Source of the DNA: Pseudooceanicola antarcticus
GTDB taxonomy: Bacteria > Pseudomonadota > Alphaproteobacteria > Rhodobacterales > Rhodobacteraceae
Length of the DNA stretch: 64,000 nt
Direction of reading: 5' to 3'
NCBI RefSeq assembly: GCF_900215355.1
Contig: NZ_OBEA01000006.1
Coordinates: 248,001-312,000 of the forward strand
Part shown: piece after piece, positions 37,053-46,763 of the stretch
Layout of the letters: the number at the start of each line of letters is the position of its first letter
Numbering within the stretch: the first letter of the stretch is position 1
Notes under the pieces: model-generated
What the model saw: the letters and a program-made list of their open reading frames with translations, nothing else
Told to the model about the DNA's origin: nothing
The model's database searches: none
Position numbers and translations under genes: made by a program

Positions 37053-38696
37053 TCAGACCTCCAGAGTCTTGGGCCGCGCCCGTTCGAACCACATCACCAC
37101 CAGCAGGCGGGTGATGTAGATGGCCGTGAAGACCGATGTGATGATGCCAAGGCCCAGGGTCACCGCGAAGCCGCGCACCGGACCGGAGCCCAGCACAAAG
37201 AGGATCACCGCCACGATGAAGGTGGTGATATTGGCGTCGATGATGGCGGAAAGCGCCCGGTCATAGCCCAGCTCGATGGCGCGGGCCGGCCCCTTGGCGG
37301 TCTTCAGTTCCTCGCGGATGCGCTCGAAGACCAGCACGTTGGCGTCCACCGCCATGCCGATGGTCAGCACGATGCCCGCGATACCCGGCAGGGTCAGCGT
37401 GGCGCCGATGAGGCTGAGCAGGCCGAAGATCAGGCCCACGTTGAGGATCAGCGCGATATTGGCGAAGAGACCGAATAGGCCGTAGCTGGCCCCCATGAAG
37501 ACCAGCACCGCGATACCGGCGACGATACAGGCGATCTTGCCGGCCTGGATGCTGTCAGCGCCCAGTTCCGGCCCGATGGTCCGCTCTTCCAGGAAGTCCA
37601 GACCGGCGGGCAGCGCGCCCGCGCGCAGCAGCACGGCCAGGTTGGTGCTTTCCTCGACGGTGAAATTGCCGGTGATGATGCCCGACCCGCCCGAGATATG
37701 GGCCTGGATGACCGGGGCGGAGATCACCTCGTTATCGAGCACGATGGCGAAGGGGTTTCCGATGTTCTGGGCGGTGTAATCGCCGAACTTGCGCGCGCCC
37801 GAGGGGTTGAAGCGGAAAGAGACCGCCGCATTGCCGTTCTGGTCGAAGGAGGGCTGCGCATCGACCAGCTCCTCGCCCGAGACCACGGCGGCCTGTTCCA
37901 GCACGTAGTAGAGACCCTCCTGGTCGGCGGAGGGCAGAACCTCCTGCCCGGCAGGGACACGGCTGTCGGGGTCCGAGGTCGAGGTGACCACCGGCTGGAA
38001 GTTGAGCTGTGCGGTGGTGCCGATGATCGCCTTCAGCTCATCCGCGCTGCCGATGCCGGGCACCTGGATCAGGATGCGGTCGGCACCCTGGCGCTGGATG
38101 GTGGGCTCTCGCGTGCCGACCTCGTCGATACGGCGGCGGATGATCTCGAGCGACTGGCGCACGGTGCGGTCGTCGGTGGCGACGCGCTCGGCCTCGGAGA
38201 GCTGAACGGTCAGCAGATCGCCCTCGCCGCTGACCACGATGTCGCTTGCGCCGGCGCCGGTGAGCGAGGTGACCGGACGCGCCAGCCCCCGCACCAGCTT
38301 GACCGCGCGGTCAAGGCCGGCAGGATCGCCGATACGCACCGCGAGGGTGCCGTCGTCAGAGGGTTGCAGGCGGATCGTGCCGACCTCGCCCCGGTGGTCG
38401 CGCAGCAGGTTGCGGACCTCGGGCCAGAGCCCTTCCATCCGCGTCTGGTAGACCTCTTCGACCTTCACCTCGGCGAGCAGATGCGCACCGCCGCGCAGGT
38501 CGAGGCCCAGGTTCACCAGGCCGGAGGGCAGGAAGCCAGGCCATCCCTCGACGCCCGTGCTGTCGCCCGCCTGGGCCGCGACCTTGTCGTTATAGGCTTC
38601 CACGCGTCCGTAGAAGCCGTTCGGAAGGGCCAAGAGCAGACCGAGGGCGACAAGCCCCCAGATCAGGACCCGTTTCCACGTCTCGATTTGCAGCAT
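37053..38696 (-). CDS. secD: Protein translocase subunit SecD
   Basis: This 547-residue partner of SecF has the periplasmic GLDLRGGAHLL segment near residue 65, the P1 head domain, and six C-terminal helices with GMAVDANVLVFERIREELK near residue 440. It follows yajC at 33 bp distance and overlaps nothing. The family length in alphaproteobacteria is similar. Confidence 0.96.
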   Translation of the reverse strand: MLQIETWKRVLIWGLVALGLLLALPNGFYGRVEAYNDKVAAQAGDSTGVEGWPGFLPSGLVNLGLDLRGGAHLLAEVKVEEVYQTRMEGLWPEVRNLLRDHRGEVGTIRLQPSDDGTLAVRIGDPAGLDRAVKLVRGLARPVTSLTGAGASDIVVSGEGDLLTVQLSEAERVATDDRTVRQSLEIIRRRIDEVGTREPTIQRQGADRILIQVPGIGSADELKAIIGTTAQLNFQPVVTSTSDPDSRVPAGQEVLPSADQEGLYYVLEQAAVVSGEELVDAQPSFDQNGNAAVSFRFNPSGARKFGDYTAQNIGNPFAIVLDNEVISAPVIQAHISGGSGIITGNFTVEESTNLAVLLRAGALPAGLDFLEERTIGPELGADSIQAGKIACIVAGIAVLVFMGASYGLFGLFANIALILNVGLIFGLLSLIGATLTLPGIAGIVLTIGMAVDANVLVFERIREELKTAKGPARAIELGYDRALSAIIDANITTFIVAVILFVLGSGPVRGFAVTLGLGIITSVFTAIYITRLLVVMWFERARPKTLEV

Positions 38697-38729
38697 CTTG
38701 GCCCCTTCCTCGGGTTAGCCTTCGGGGCC

Positions 38730-39020
38730 TTACTTCGCCTCGGCGGGTTCGGTCTTGGAGACGACCTGCGCCAGGGTGGAGCGGATGACACGGACCTTCA
38801 CGCCCTCGGCGATCTCGACCTCGATCTCGCCGTCTTCCTTGACCTTGGACACCTTGCCGATGATCCCGCCCTGGGTGATCACCTGGTCGCCGCGACGCAC
38901 GCCTTCGACCATGGCCTTGTGTTCCTTCATCTTCTTCTGCTGCGGCCGGATGAGCAGGAAGTACATGATCGCAAAGATCAGGATCAGCGGCAGGAATTGC
39001 GCCATCGCGTTGGTTTCCAT
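38730..39020 (-). CDS. yajC: Preprotein translocase subunit YajC
   Basis: This 96-residue single-pass protein accompanies SecDF. FLPLILIFAIMYFLLIRPQQ is the membrane anchor followed by the basic KKMKEHKAMVEGVRRGDQVI segment, typical for YajC. Start at 39020 (METNAMAQF) or 39005 (MAQF). It is the first gene of the yajC-secD-secF unit. Confidence 0.95.
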   Translation of the reverse strand: METNAMAQFLPLILIFAIMYFLLIRPQQKKMKEHKAMVEGVRRGDQVITQGGIIGKVSKVKEDGEIEVEIAEGVKVRVIRSTLAQVVSKTEPAEAK

Positions 39021-39393
39021 GAAGGGTCCTCTTTCATCTGTCTGCGGGGAACCCCGCTGAATTTTGCCGGAACCTATGTGTGGCCGGGGGGGATTGCAAG
39101 GAGGGATGCTCGCTGCCGCAGGGCCGCTTGCCCCCGCCGCCACCCCGCCAGGTCGCCCGCGCGACGGCCCCGAAGCCCGCAGGTCAGGCAAAGGTGGGTT
39201 CGCACCCACCCTACGGCCCGCGACAAGCCTGCCCCGGCCAAAGCCTGTTCCGCGCAGCACTGGCGTGGCGGCGGCATTGTGGCCTCCCTGCCCGTCCGGC
39301 CCGCCTTGCATCCGGCGCGGGTGCAAGGTTGTTGCGCCGATCCCCCTGTCGCGCCTAGCCTTTTGCCATGAAGATGACACCCCGCCCCGCCCG
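39021..39393. other. Intergenic region between yajC and the pentapeptide gene
   Basis: It contains a hairpin GGTGGGT-TCGC-ACCCACC at 39193-39210, also found in a variant at 41003. The remaining sequence shows no recognisable gene; the long plus-strand frame starting at 39064 continues into the downstream gene, but its upstream part has no family features. Confidence 0.5.
39193..39210. repeat. GGTGGGT hairpin, copy 1
   Basis: Perfect 7-bp stem around TCGC, flanked by AA and CTACG. A variant occurs at 41003-41020. Confidence 0.6.
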
Positions 39394-40920
39394 ATGAGCC
39401 GCAAGGCCCGGCCCCAGACCCGCAGCGACCGGCCCGAGGCCCGGCTGGCCCGCCGTCGCGCCAGGGGCCCTGCCCCCATGCGCACCCCCTCGGTGATCCA
39501 GCGGATCGACACCCTGGTGCGCAAGGGCACCTCGGCTTTCTTCCTGCTGCTGACCTTCCTCGCCTTCGCGGTGATCACCCTGGCCACGGTCTCGGATGCG
39601 GATTTCTTCCTGCCCTCGCGCCAGACCACCCTGCCGATCCTCGATGCCGAGATCCCCACGGTCTATCTCTTCTACGTCGCCCCGCCGCTGATCCTGGCGC
39701 TCTACGGCAACCTGCACCTGCAGCTGATGAAGCTCTGGGACACGCTGGGAGAGGCCCTGACCGATCTTGACGCCGCCACCCTGTCGCGGGCGGCCCATCC
39801 CTGGCTGGTGGTCGACATGGCCTTTGCCTATGGCCATGGCACGCGCCGCGCCGGCACGCCGCTTGACCGGCTCGTGGGGGTGGTCTCGGGGCTGGTGATC
39901 TTCGCCGCGACGCCGCTGACGCTGCTGCTCTTCTGGACCCGCTCCATGCCGCGCCACGATCCGCTGCTGACCCTGGGCGTGATCGGCAGTTGCCTCTGGA
40001 TCAGCCTGGTGATCAGCGCGCTGAGCCTGGTCTACCTGCGCCATCACATCCGCCAGGGCGCCCGCGCCGGGGAAGAGCCCAGCCCCAGCCCCGGACTGCG
40101 CGCCGCGTCGGTGGTCCTGGCCCTGGGCATCGCGCTCTTTTCCTGGACCTCCACCGGAGATGGTCTGATCGACAGCGCGGTCGAGATCCAGACCGGCCTG
40201 ATGGAGAGCCTGGGCGATCACCCCGAGGACGCGCTGGAGGACTTCCGCCCCGCCTGGGCCGATGCGCTGGCCGCCAGCCCGCTGAACCGGCGTCCCTTCA
40301 CCCTGGCGCGCGCCGACCTGGCCGGGGTCATCTTCACGCCGAAGCCCGAGGGCTGGCTGCTCTGGGACGACGCCCTGCGCGCCGACTGGCCCGGCTGGTG
40401 TGACAGCCACGGGGTGCCGGGCCCGGTCTGCGCTCAGATCGACCCCGACCCCTGGTCCGGCCCCATCGAGCCCCCCGCCGCTCTCGGCATCGACCTGATC
40501 ACCCCCTGGTGCGAGACCGGCGCGGGTCATGACGCGGGCGGAGACTTCCCCCGCTGCGCCGCTTACCTCGGCCAGCTCCGCCGCAGTTACGAGGCAGAGT
40601 GGTTTCACCGACGGATGTACCGCATCGCGGCCCTGGGCGCGCCGGATCTCTCGGGCGCCGACCTCAGGAACGCCGATCTGAGCGGTGCCCAGATGCAGGG
40701 GGTGCGGCTCGTGGGGGCAGAGTTGCAGGGGGCGGAGCTCTCTTCGGCGCTGCTGCAGGGGGCAGACCTTCGCCAGGCGGAACTGCAGGGGGTGCGGCTG
40801 CGCGCCACCGAGCTCGCCGGGGCTGATCTGAGAGGCGCGGAACTGCGCGGCGCCACTCTGTCCGGCGCGCATCTGACCCGCGCTCTGACCGGAGGCCCCG
40901 AGGCCGGCCAGGAGCCTTAG
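39394..40920 (+). CDS. Pentapeptide-repeat membrane protein
   Basis: This 508-residue protein has four hydrophobic segments in its first half ([74 protein letters not shown]) plus another near residue 235. A periplasmic or cytosolic domain follows, with paired cysteines ([17 protein letters not shown]). The C-terminus has about 16 pentapeptide repeats ([20 protein letters not shown] and similar) at 40649-40890 that form a right-handed beta helix. Function unknown. The start is uncertain because no ribosome site precedes ATG 39394. Confidence 0.75.
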   Translation: MSRKARPQTRSDRPEARLARRRARGPAPMRTPSVIQRIDTLVRKGTSAFFLLLTFLAFAVITLATVSDADFFLPSRQTTLPILDAEIPTVYLFYVAPPLILALYGNLHLQLMKLWDTLGEALTDLDAATLSRAAHPWLVVDMAFAYGHGTRRAGTPLDRLVGVVSGLVIFAATPLTLLLFWTRSMPRHDPLLTLGVIGSCLWISLVISALSLVYLRHHIRQGARAGEEPSPSPGLRAASVVLALGIALFSWTSTGDGLIDSAVEIQTGLMESLGDHPEDALEDFRPAWADALAASPLNRRPFTLARADLAGVIFTPKPEGWLLWDDALRADWPGWCDSHGVPGPVCAQIDPDPWSGPIEPPAALGIDLITPWCETGAGHDAGGDFPRCAAYLGQLRRSYEAEWFHRRMYRIAALGAPDLSGADLRNADLSGAQMQGVRLVGAELQGAELSSALLQGADLRQAELQGVRLRATELAGADLRGAELRGATLSGAHLTRALTGGPEAGQEP

Positions 40921-41002
40921 GGCGGGGGCCACCCGCCCTCTTCCGCCGGCCGGCCACCGCGACATCCAGCTGCACGCTTGCTACCTACAGGAGGCTGCCG
41001 AA

Positions 41003-41020
41003 GGTGGGTTTACCCCCACC
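41003..41020. repeat. GGTGGGT hairpin, copy 2
   Basis: GGTGGG-TTTACC-CCCACC, upstream of serS; same family as the copy at 39193. Confidence 0.55.
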
Positions 41021-41141
41021 CTGCGCCCTTTCCCTAGCGCCCGCCTGCCACAGCCGCCCTTTGCCCGTCACTCCCCTGTACCCTTTCGCAATCTTTTGCG
41101 GCATAAGGCCCGCACGACTCAGACCCAAAGGAGTGCAAGAC

Positions 41142-42434
41142 ATGCATGACATCCGCACCATCCGCGACAATCCGGCCGGTTTCGACGCCGCCCTGTCCCG
41201 CCGTGGCGTGGAGGGTCTCTCGTCTTCCCTGCTGGCGCTGGACGAAGAGCGCCGCGCCAAGATCCAGGCCGCCGAGACCGCCCAGGCCGAGCAGAACGCC
41301 GCCTCGAAGCAGGTCGGCGCCGCCAAGGCAAAGGGCGACGAGGCCGAGTTCGAGCGCCTGCGCGCGCTGGTGGCCGAGAAGAAGCAGGCGGTTGCCGCCA
41401 TGCAGACCGAGGCCAAGGAGCTGGACGCGAAGCTTACGGAGATGCTCATGGGCATCCCGAACCTGCCGGCCGAGGACACGCCCGATGGCGCCGACGAGGA
41501 CGAGAACGTCGAGATGAAACGCTGGGGCTCGGTCCCGGAGTTCGCCTTCACCCCGAAGGAGCACTACGAGCTCGCCGGTGTGCAGGACGGCATGGACTTC
41601 GAGACCGCGGCCAAGCTGTCCGGCTCGCGCTTCGTGGTGCTCTCGGGCGCCGTGGCGCGGATTCACCGGGCGCTGGCGCAGTTCATGGTCAACACCCATG
41701 TCGACGAGAACGGGCTGACCGAGACCTGGATCCCGGTCCTCGTCCGCGAAGAAATGATGCGCGGCACCGGCCAACTGCCGAAGTTCGGCGAGGACAGCTA
41801 CCAGACCACCAATGGCTGGTGGCTGGTGCCGACCGCAGAGGTGCCGCTGACCAACATCGTCAATGACGTGGTGATCGAGGAAAGCTATCTGCCCCGCCGC
41901 TACGTGGCCCACACCCAGTGCTTCCGCTCCGAGGCGGGCTCGGCCGGCCGCGACACCGCCGGCATGCTGCGCCAGCACCAGTTCGAGAAGGTCGAGATGG
42001 TCTCGATCACCCATCCTGATCACTCCCGCGCCGAGCTCGACCGCATGACGGCCTGCGCCGAGGGCATCCTCGAGAAGCTGGGCCTGGCCTATCGCACCAT
42101 GGCGCTCTGCACCGGCGACATCGGTTTCGGCGCCCGGCGCACCCACGACATCGAGGTCTGGCTGCCTGGTCAGAACACCTACCGCGAGATCTCCTCGGTC
42201 TCGGTCTGCGGCGACTTCCAGGCGCGGCGGATGAACGCTCGCTTCAAGCCCGCCGAGGGTGGCAAGCCGCAGTTCGTCCATACGCTGAACGGCTCGGGCC
42301 TGGCGGTCGGGCGCTGCCTGATCGCCGTGCTGGAGAACGGCCAGCAGGAAGACGGCTCTGTCCGCCTGCCCGAGGTTCTGGCCCCCTACCTCGGCGGCAA
42401 GCTGACGCTGACCACCGAGGGCACCCTGGCCTAA
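41142..42434 (+). CDS. serS: Seryl-tRNA synthetase
   Basis: This 430-residue class II enzyme charges serine tRNAs and the selenocysteine tRNA. It has the N-terminal coiled-coil tRNA-binding arm (about 28-105), motif 2 [20 protein letters not shown] near residue 260 and the motif 3 region [19 protein letters not shown] near residue 385. The start [10 protein letters not shown] follows AAAGGAG at 41127. A terminator follows immediately. Confidence 0.97.
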   Translation: MHDIRTIRDNPAGFDAALSRRGVEGLSSSLLALDEERRAKIQAAETAQAEQNAASKQVGAAKAKGDEAEFERLRALVAEKKQAVAAMQTEAKELDAKLTEMLMGIPNLPAEDTPDGADEDENVEMKRWGSVPEFAFTPKEHYELAGVQDGMDFETAAKLSGSRFVVLSGAVARIHRALAQFMVNTHVDENGLTETWIPVLVREEMMRGTGQLPKFGEDSYQTTNGWWLVPTAEVPLTNIVNDVVIEESYLPRRYVAHTQCFRSEAGSAGRDTAGMLRQHQFEKVEMVSITHPDHSRAELDRMTACAEGILEKLGLAYRTMALCTGDIGFGARRTHDIEVWLPGQNTYREISSVSVCGDFQARRMNARFKPAEGGKPQFVHTLNGSGLAVGRCLIAVLENGQQEDGSVRLPEVLAPYLGGKLTLTTEGTLA

Positions 42435-42462
42435 GGCGTTGCGTCATTTCGGAAAATATGAG

Positions 42463-42491
42463 GGCCCCGGTGAACCACACCGGGGCCTTTT
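42463..42491 (+). terminator. Rho-independent terminator of serS
   Basis: GGCCCCGGTG, loop AACCA, CACCGGGGCC then TTTT. Confidence 0.92.
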
Positions 42492-42522
42492 GCGTATGTC
42501 CCATGACACCTAGGAGGTTTCC

Positions 42523-43245
42523 ATGCGTATTCTGCTGCCCCTGCTGATCCTGCTCGCGACCCTTGCCTTTGCCCTCTCGCCGGTGCTCTCGACCGGGTTC
42601 TCGGGTTTCACCGCGGACCAGTTCCCGGTGCCGCAGCCGGATCCGCCGATCCAGCCCATGGGGCTGACCTTCGCGGTGATCTGGACGGTGATCTACGGCT
42701 GGCTGATCGTGATGTCGGGCTTCGGGCTGCTGCGCCGGGCCGATGCGCCGGACTGGGCACCGCACCGGCCCTGGCTGCTGGCCTCGCTGGTGATCGGCGC
42801 GGCCTGGATTCCAGTGGCCAATGTCTCGCCCATCTGGGCGCTGGTCCTGATCTGGGCCATGCTGGCCACCACCCTGCGCGCGCTCTGGCTGGTGCCGGGC
42901 CGTGACCGCTTCTGGCTCCAGGGGCCGGTCGGGCTCTACGCAGGCTGGCTGACCGCTGCTGCGCCGGTCGGCACGGCGGTCGTGGCCACGGGCTATGGCG
43001 CCACGCCGGAGCTCTGGGTCCATGCCGCCTTCCTGCTGCTGGCGAGCTGGATCGCCTATGCTGTGGCCCGTTTCTCCAGCCAGCCGCGCCCCTTCTACCT
43101 GGTCGCGGTGCTCTGGGCCGTTCTGGGGATCATCATCGACAATGTCGCGGTCGGGCGCTGGCTCTTTGCCGGGCTCGCAGGCGCGGTGCTGCTGGTGCTG
43201 CTGCCGGTCTTCGCGCGCCACGTCCGGGATTTCATGCGCCGCTAG
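42523..43245 (+). CDS. Tryptophan-rich TspO/MBR-like membrane protein
   Basis: This 240-residue protein is almost entirely helical membrane sequence with about seven segments. The GLTFAVIWTVIYGWL and ASLVIGAAWIPVANVSPIWA segments, rich in tryptophan, resemble the TspO/MBR (peripheral benzodiazepine receptor) family. TspO proteins bind porphyrins and regulate photopigment genes in Rhodobacter. This sequence is longer than classical TspO and the assignment is moderate. It follows the serS terminator and AGGAGG at 42512. Confidence 0.6.
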   Translation: MRILLPLLILLATLAFALSPVLSTGFSGFTADQFPVPQPDPPIQPMGLTFAVIWTVIYGWLIVMSGFGLLRRADAPDWAPHRPWLLASLVIGAAWIPVANVSPIWALVLIWAMLATTLRALWLVPGRDRFWLQGPVGLYAGWLTAAAPVGTAVVATGYGATPELWVHAAFLLLASWIAYAVARFSSQPRPFYLVAVLWAVLGIIIDNVAVGRWLFAGLAGAVLLVLLPVFARHVRDFMRR

Positions 43246-43335
43246 CCAGAGGGGGGCCCCGCTCTTCCCCCGGTGCAATGCCCCTGCGGCCGACCAGAGC
43301 CGCAGGGTGGAGGCGCTCCATTCCCTGCCGGACAG

Positions 43336-43358
43336 AAAAAGGGCGCCCGAAGGCGCCC
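43336..43358 (-). terminator. Rho-independent terminator of der
   Basis: On the minus strand GGGCGCC, loop TTCG, GGCGCCC then five T (AAAAA at 43336-43340 on the plus strand). Confidence 0.9.
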
Positions 43359-43363
43359 CCTGA

Positions 43364-44905
43364 TCACTTCACCGGCTTCCGCCCCAGGGGCTTGCCGCCC
43401 GAAGGACGGCTGCTGCGCTTGGGCTTCTCGTCGGCGCGGCCCTTGCCCAGGTGCTTGCGCAGCCGCGAGGGCGTGGACTTGGTCTTGTTCTGATAGGGGT
43501 TCTTGTCCCCCTGCCCGCGCATGGTCAGGCGGATCGGCGTGCCCGGCATGTCGAAGCTGGTGCGCAGCCCGTTGACCAGGTAGCGCGAGTAGCTGTCGGG
43601 CAGCTTGTCGGGATGCGAGCACATGACCACGAAACCCGGCGGGCGGGTCTTGGCCTGGGTGATGTAGCGCAGGCGGATGCGGCGGCCGCCGGGTGCGGGC
43701 GGCGGGTGCTGCTCCAGCATGCCGGAGAGCCAGCGGTTCAGCTGGCCGGTCGAGACCCGGCGGTTCCACACCGCATGGGCCTTCAGGATCGCTTCGCGCA
43801 GCCGCTCGAGCCCACGACCGGTCTTGGCGGAGACGGTGATCAGCGGCGCGCCGCGCAGCTGCGGCAACAGGCGCTCGAAGCTCTCCTTCAGCGCCTTCAG
43901 CTTGTCCTGCTTCTCGTCCTCGATGTCCCACTTGTTGACGGCGACCACCACGGCACGGCCCTCGCGCTCGGCCAGGTCGGCGATGCGCAGGTCCTGCTGT
44001 TCAAAGGGGATCGCGGCGTCGAGCAGGACCACCACGACCTCGGCGAACTTCACCGCGCGCAGGCCATCGGCGACCGAGAGCTTCTCGACCTTGTCCTGCA
44101 CTTTGGCCTTCTTGCGCATGCCGGCGGTATCGAAGATCCGCGTCGGCGTCCCTTCCCAGTCGATCCGCAGCGAGATCGAATCCCGCGTGATCCCCGCCTC
44201 GGGCCCGGTCAGCAGCCGGTCCTCACCGAGGATCTTGTTGATCAGCGTGGATTTGCCCGCGTTCGGGCGGCCGACAACGGCGATTTGCAGCGGACGCTCC
44301 TCGGAGGGCACCCAGGCGGCTTCGGCCTCGGCTTCGCCGCCGTCTTCCTCGGGCAGCGAGACATCCATCACCGGGGCGGCGGCCTCGGCACGGGCGGTGC
44401 GGTCGGCGAAGGCCTCGGAGAGCGGCAGCAGGGCGCCAAAGAGATCGGCCATGCCCTCGCCGTGCTCGGCAGAGATGCGCAGCGGCTCGCCCAGGCCCAG
44501 GTTCCAGGCCTCGATGACACCGGCATCGGCGGCGCGGCCCTCGCCCTTGTTGGCCGCCAGGATCACGTGATCGGCCTTCTTGCGCAGGATCTCGGCAAAG
44601 ACTTCGTCGGTGGGGGTCACCCCGGTGCGGGCGTCGATCATGAAGAGGCAGATGTCGGCCATCTCGACCGCGCGCTCGGTCAGGCGGCGCATGCGGCCCT
44701 CGAGGCTGTCGTCGGTGGCCTCTTCGAGACCGGCGGTGTCGATCACCGTGAAGTCGAGATCGCCCAGCCGGGCGGCCCCTTCGCGCAGATCGCGCGTGAC
44801 GCCGGGCTGGTCATCCACCAGGGCAAGCTTCTTGCCCACCAGGCGGTTGAACAGGGTCGACTTGCCGACATTGGGACGGCCAACGATGGCCAGGGTGAAG
44901 GACAT
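43364..44905 (-). CDS. der: Ribosome biogenesis GTPase Der (EngA)
   Basis: This 513-residue protein has two tandem GTPase domains, each with its own G1: GRPNVGKST near residue 8 and GRPNAGKST near 211. The G4 motifs AANKGEG and AVNKWD follow, and a C-terminal KH-like domain lies from about 395. A basic tail of about 50 residues follows the KH domain. It takes part in 50S subunit assembly. It lies downstream of bamB as in many proteobacteria. Confidence 0.96.
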   Translation of the reverse strand: MSFTLAIVGRPNVGKSTLFNRLVGKKLALVDDQPGVTRDLREGAARLGDLDFTVIDTAGLEEATDDSLEGRMRRLTERAVEMADICLFMIDARTGVTPTDEVFAEILRKKADHVILAANKGEGRAADAGVIEAWNLGLGEPLRISAEHGEGMADLFGALLPLSEAFADRTARAEAAAPVMDVSLPEEDGGEAEAEAAWVPSEERPLQIAVVGRPNAGKSTLINKILGEDRLLTGPEAGITRDSISLRIDWEGTPTRIFDTAGMRKKAKVQDKVEKLSVADGLRAVKFAEVVVVLLDAAIPFEQQDLRIADLAEREGRAVVVAVNKWDIEDEKQDKLKALKESFERLLPQLRGAPLITVSAKTGRGLERLREAILKAHAVWNRRVSTGQLNRWLSGMLEQHPPPAPGGRRIRLRYITQAKTRPPGFVVMCSHPDKLPDSYSRYLVNGLRTSFDMPGTPIRLTMRGQGDKNPYQNKTKSTPSRLRKHLGKGRADEKPKRSSRPSGGKPLGRKPVK

Positions 44906-45033
44906 GACGTGCCTCTGGGGTTGCGAAAGCGCCGCATAACGCAGAACGGCGCCGGTGGCAAAGGATAATCACCTGCGGGGTGTGGCGCCAGCACGGGGCC
45001 CCCTCGGGACGTCGCGTCCGTGACAGGCAGGGA

Positions 45034-45094
45034 GGGGGCTCTGCCCCCCGCCGCGATGCGGCTCCCCCCGGAGGTATTTTCAGCCTGGTGATGA
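45034..45094 (+). repeat. REP-like element, copy 3
   Basis: GGGGGC-TCT-GCCCCC, CCGC-GAT-GCGG, then CCCCCCGGAGGTATTTTCAG and CCTGGTGATGAC. It forms the left arm of an inverted pair. Confidence 0.75.
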
Positions 45095-45189
45095 CAGGGG
45101 GCCAGTGAGACAGGCGCACCTTCAGCCCCTTTTCGGGCCGGACACGCTCCCTGAGACAAAAGGAGGCCGCCCCATCGGGCAGCCCCCTG

Positions 45190-45222
45190 CATCATCACCA
45201 GGCTGGAAATACTCCCGCCGGA
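45190..45222 (-). repeat. REP-like element, copy 4 (inverted tail)
   Basis: Complement of the tail of copy 3: ATCATCACCAGGCTGGAAAT and ACTCCCGCCGGAGG. The 95-bp spacer between the arms is unique. Confidence 0.7.
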
Positions 45223-45232
45223 GGCGTCGACC

Positions 45233-46624
45233 TCAGCGGTAAGCCAGCAGCTGGCCCTTCTTGTTGAGCACGTAGAGTACGCCCCCTGCGACCACCGGGG
45301 CGGAGGCCGCGCCCGCGGGCAGCTCGGCGCTATGGGTCAGGGCACCCGAGACCGGGTCGAAGAAGCGCAGCAGCCCGTCGGAGGAGGCCACCACCAGGCG
45401 GCCACCGGCCAGCACCGGGCCGTAGTGCGCGTAGACGGCCTCTTGCTTGCGGGGCTTCGACTTCTGGAAGTACGGCAGATCGACACCCCAGATCCGCGCG
45501 CCGGTATCGGCGTCGAGGCGGACCAGCTGGTTGCGGTCGGTGACGATGAAGGCCGAGCCGCCAGCCACCCAGGCCGGGCCCATCGGGCCTTCGTCGGCGG
45601 TCCAGAGGCGTTCGCCGGTCGACAGCGCCAGGGCCACCATGCGGCCGGACTGGTTGCCGGTGTAGACGCGGTTGCCCACGACCACCGGATCGCCGGTGAT
45701 GTCGTTCACATTGGCGCGGGCAAAGCCCTGGCGGCGTCCCGTGACAAGGGTCGACCAGACGCCCATGCCGCCCTGGCGGAAGGCGGCCTGGACCTCTCCG
45801 GAGCCGAAGCCGAAGAGCGCATATTGATCGGTCAGCGCCGGGCTCGGGGCTCCGGCGAAATTGTTCACGTCGGGGGTCGCCGACAGCTGCCAGCGGACAC
45901 GGCCGGTCTCGGCATCCAGCGCCCAGGCCTGGGCCTCGCCCGCGGTGACATAGACCAGGCCCGCGTAGATGGTCGGCGCGCCGGTGGCCGGGGCCAGCAG
46001 CTTCTGCTGCCAGAGCTCGGCGCCGGTCTCGGCGTCCAGCGCGGTCAGCTCGCCAAAGCCGGTGGTGACGAAGACGCGCCCCGCCCCATAGGCGATACCA
46101 CCGCCCGAGGCCTCGCCCTCGCGGTCCTGCGCCGGCACCAAGTTGGCCTGCCAGAGCGTCGCGCCGGAGGCTGCGGTGGCGGTTACATGGCCGGTGGCGT
46201 CTACGGTGAAGATACGGCCCTCGGCGACCACGGGGTCGGAGGTGATGCGCACCTTGCGACCATCGCCCTGGCCGATATCGGCCTGCCAGAGAAGCTGCGG
46301 CGCGGCGCCCAGTGCCGGATGTGCCGTGCGGGTCGAGGGCGTGCCCGATCCCTGGGTCCAGGCAGCATTGCTGCTTTGGGCGGGCAGCGCGATCGGCAGC
46401 GCCTGGTTCACCGGAACCTGGGGGATATCGCCCGGCACCTGCTCGGAGAAGACCGAGCGCAGGTCCTCGCGTTCGCCTACCAGTTGCACTTCGCGCTCGG
46501 CGCAGCCAGCCAGCATCAGCCCGGCCGCGAGGCCGAGCGGCGCCAGGCGCCAGACGGTTGTCCGCTGCCCGAGCGTGCCCGAGGGGTCTGCGTTGATCCT
46601 GAGAGAGCTGCCCCGCTTCGTCAT
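45233..46624 (-). CDS. bamB: Outer membrane protein assembly factor BamB (PQQ-like beta-propeller lipoprotein)
   Basis: This 463-residue protein is an exported lipoprotein: signal segment LGLAAGLMLAGCAE with lipobox LAGC at about residues 35-38. The rest is a beta-propeller with repeated blades such as GAELWQQKLLAPATGAPTIY and GRVRWQLSATPDVNNFAG. BamB aids outer-membrane beta-barrel assembly. Between the yfgM-like gene and this one a stem-loop is present at 46651-46728. Start 46624 is chosen for the lipoprotein signal; the upstream frame continues but lacks it. Confidence 0.92.
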   Translation of the reverse strand: MTKRGSSLRINADPSGTLGQRTTVWRLAPLGLAAGLMLAGCAEREVQLVGEREDLRSVFSEQVPGDIPQVPVNQALPIALPAQSSNAAWTQGSGTPSTRTAHPALGAAPQLLWQADIGQGDGRKVRITSDPVVAEGRIFTVDATGHVTATAASGATLWQANLVPAQDREGEASGGGIAYGAGRVFVTTGFGELTALDAETGAELWQQKLLAPATGAPTIYAGLVYVTAGEAQAWALDAETGRVRWQLSATPDVNNFAGAPSPALTDQYALFGFGSGEVQAAFRQGGMGVWSTLVTGRRQGFARANVNDITGDPVVVGNRVYTGNQSGRMVALALSTGERLWTADEGPMGPAWVAGGSAFIVTDRNQLVRLDADTGARIWGVDLPYFQKSKPRKQEAVYAHYGPVLAGGRLVVASSDGLLRFFDPVSGALTHSAELPAGAASAPVVAGGVLYVLNKKGQLLAYR

Positions 46625-46650
46625 GCCGCGCTTCACCTTCCGCCTGTCCC

Positions 46651-46728
46651 GACCCGGAGGGCTTTGCCCCCCTGTCTTGCCTTGCCGTATCTTTCCTTGC
46701 CGGGACAGGGGTTTGCCCTCCCCCGGAT
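46651..46728 (-). promoter_or_regulatory. Large stem-loop in the yfgM-bamB leader
   Basis: The arms GACCCGGAGGGCTTTGCCCC (46651-46676, continuing CCTGTC) and GGACAGGGGTTTGCCCTCCC (46703-46728, continuing CCGGATC) are complementary with small bulges. A 26-nt spacer holds two CCTTGCC repeats. It sits between the two cistrons on the minus strand. Confidence 0.5.
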
Positions 46729-46763
46729 CGTTCAGTCTGTCGCGGCCGCGCGGGCCTGCAGGG

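Larger units (their letters stand above)
44906..45232. other. Intergenic region between bamB and der with paired REP-like elements
   Basis: No gene. The region holds a complete REP-like element (45034-45094) facing an inverted second tail (45190-45222), so the transcript from bamB to der can fold into a large stem-loop. It may process or attenuate the mRNA. Confidence 0.6.

Noticed and set aside
40649-40890. Repeat block that looked array-like at DNA level
   Set aside because: It encodes pentapeptide repeats; unit length 15 bp, no spacers, so not CRISPR or satellite DNA.
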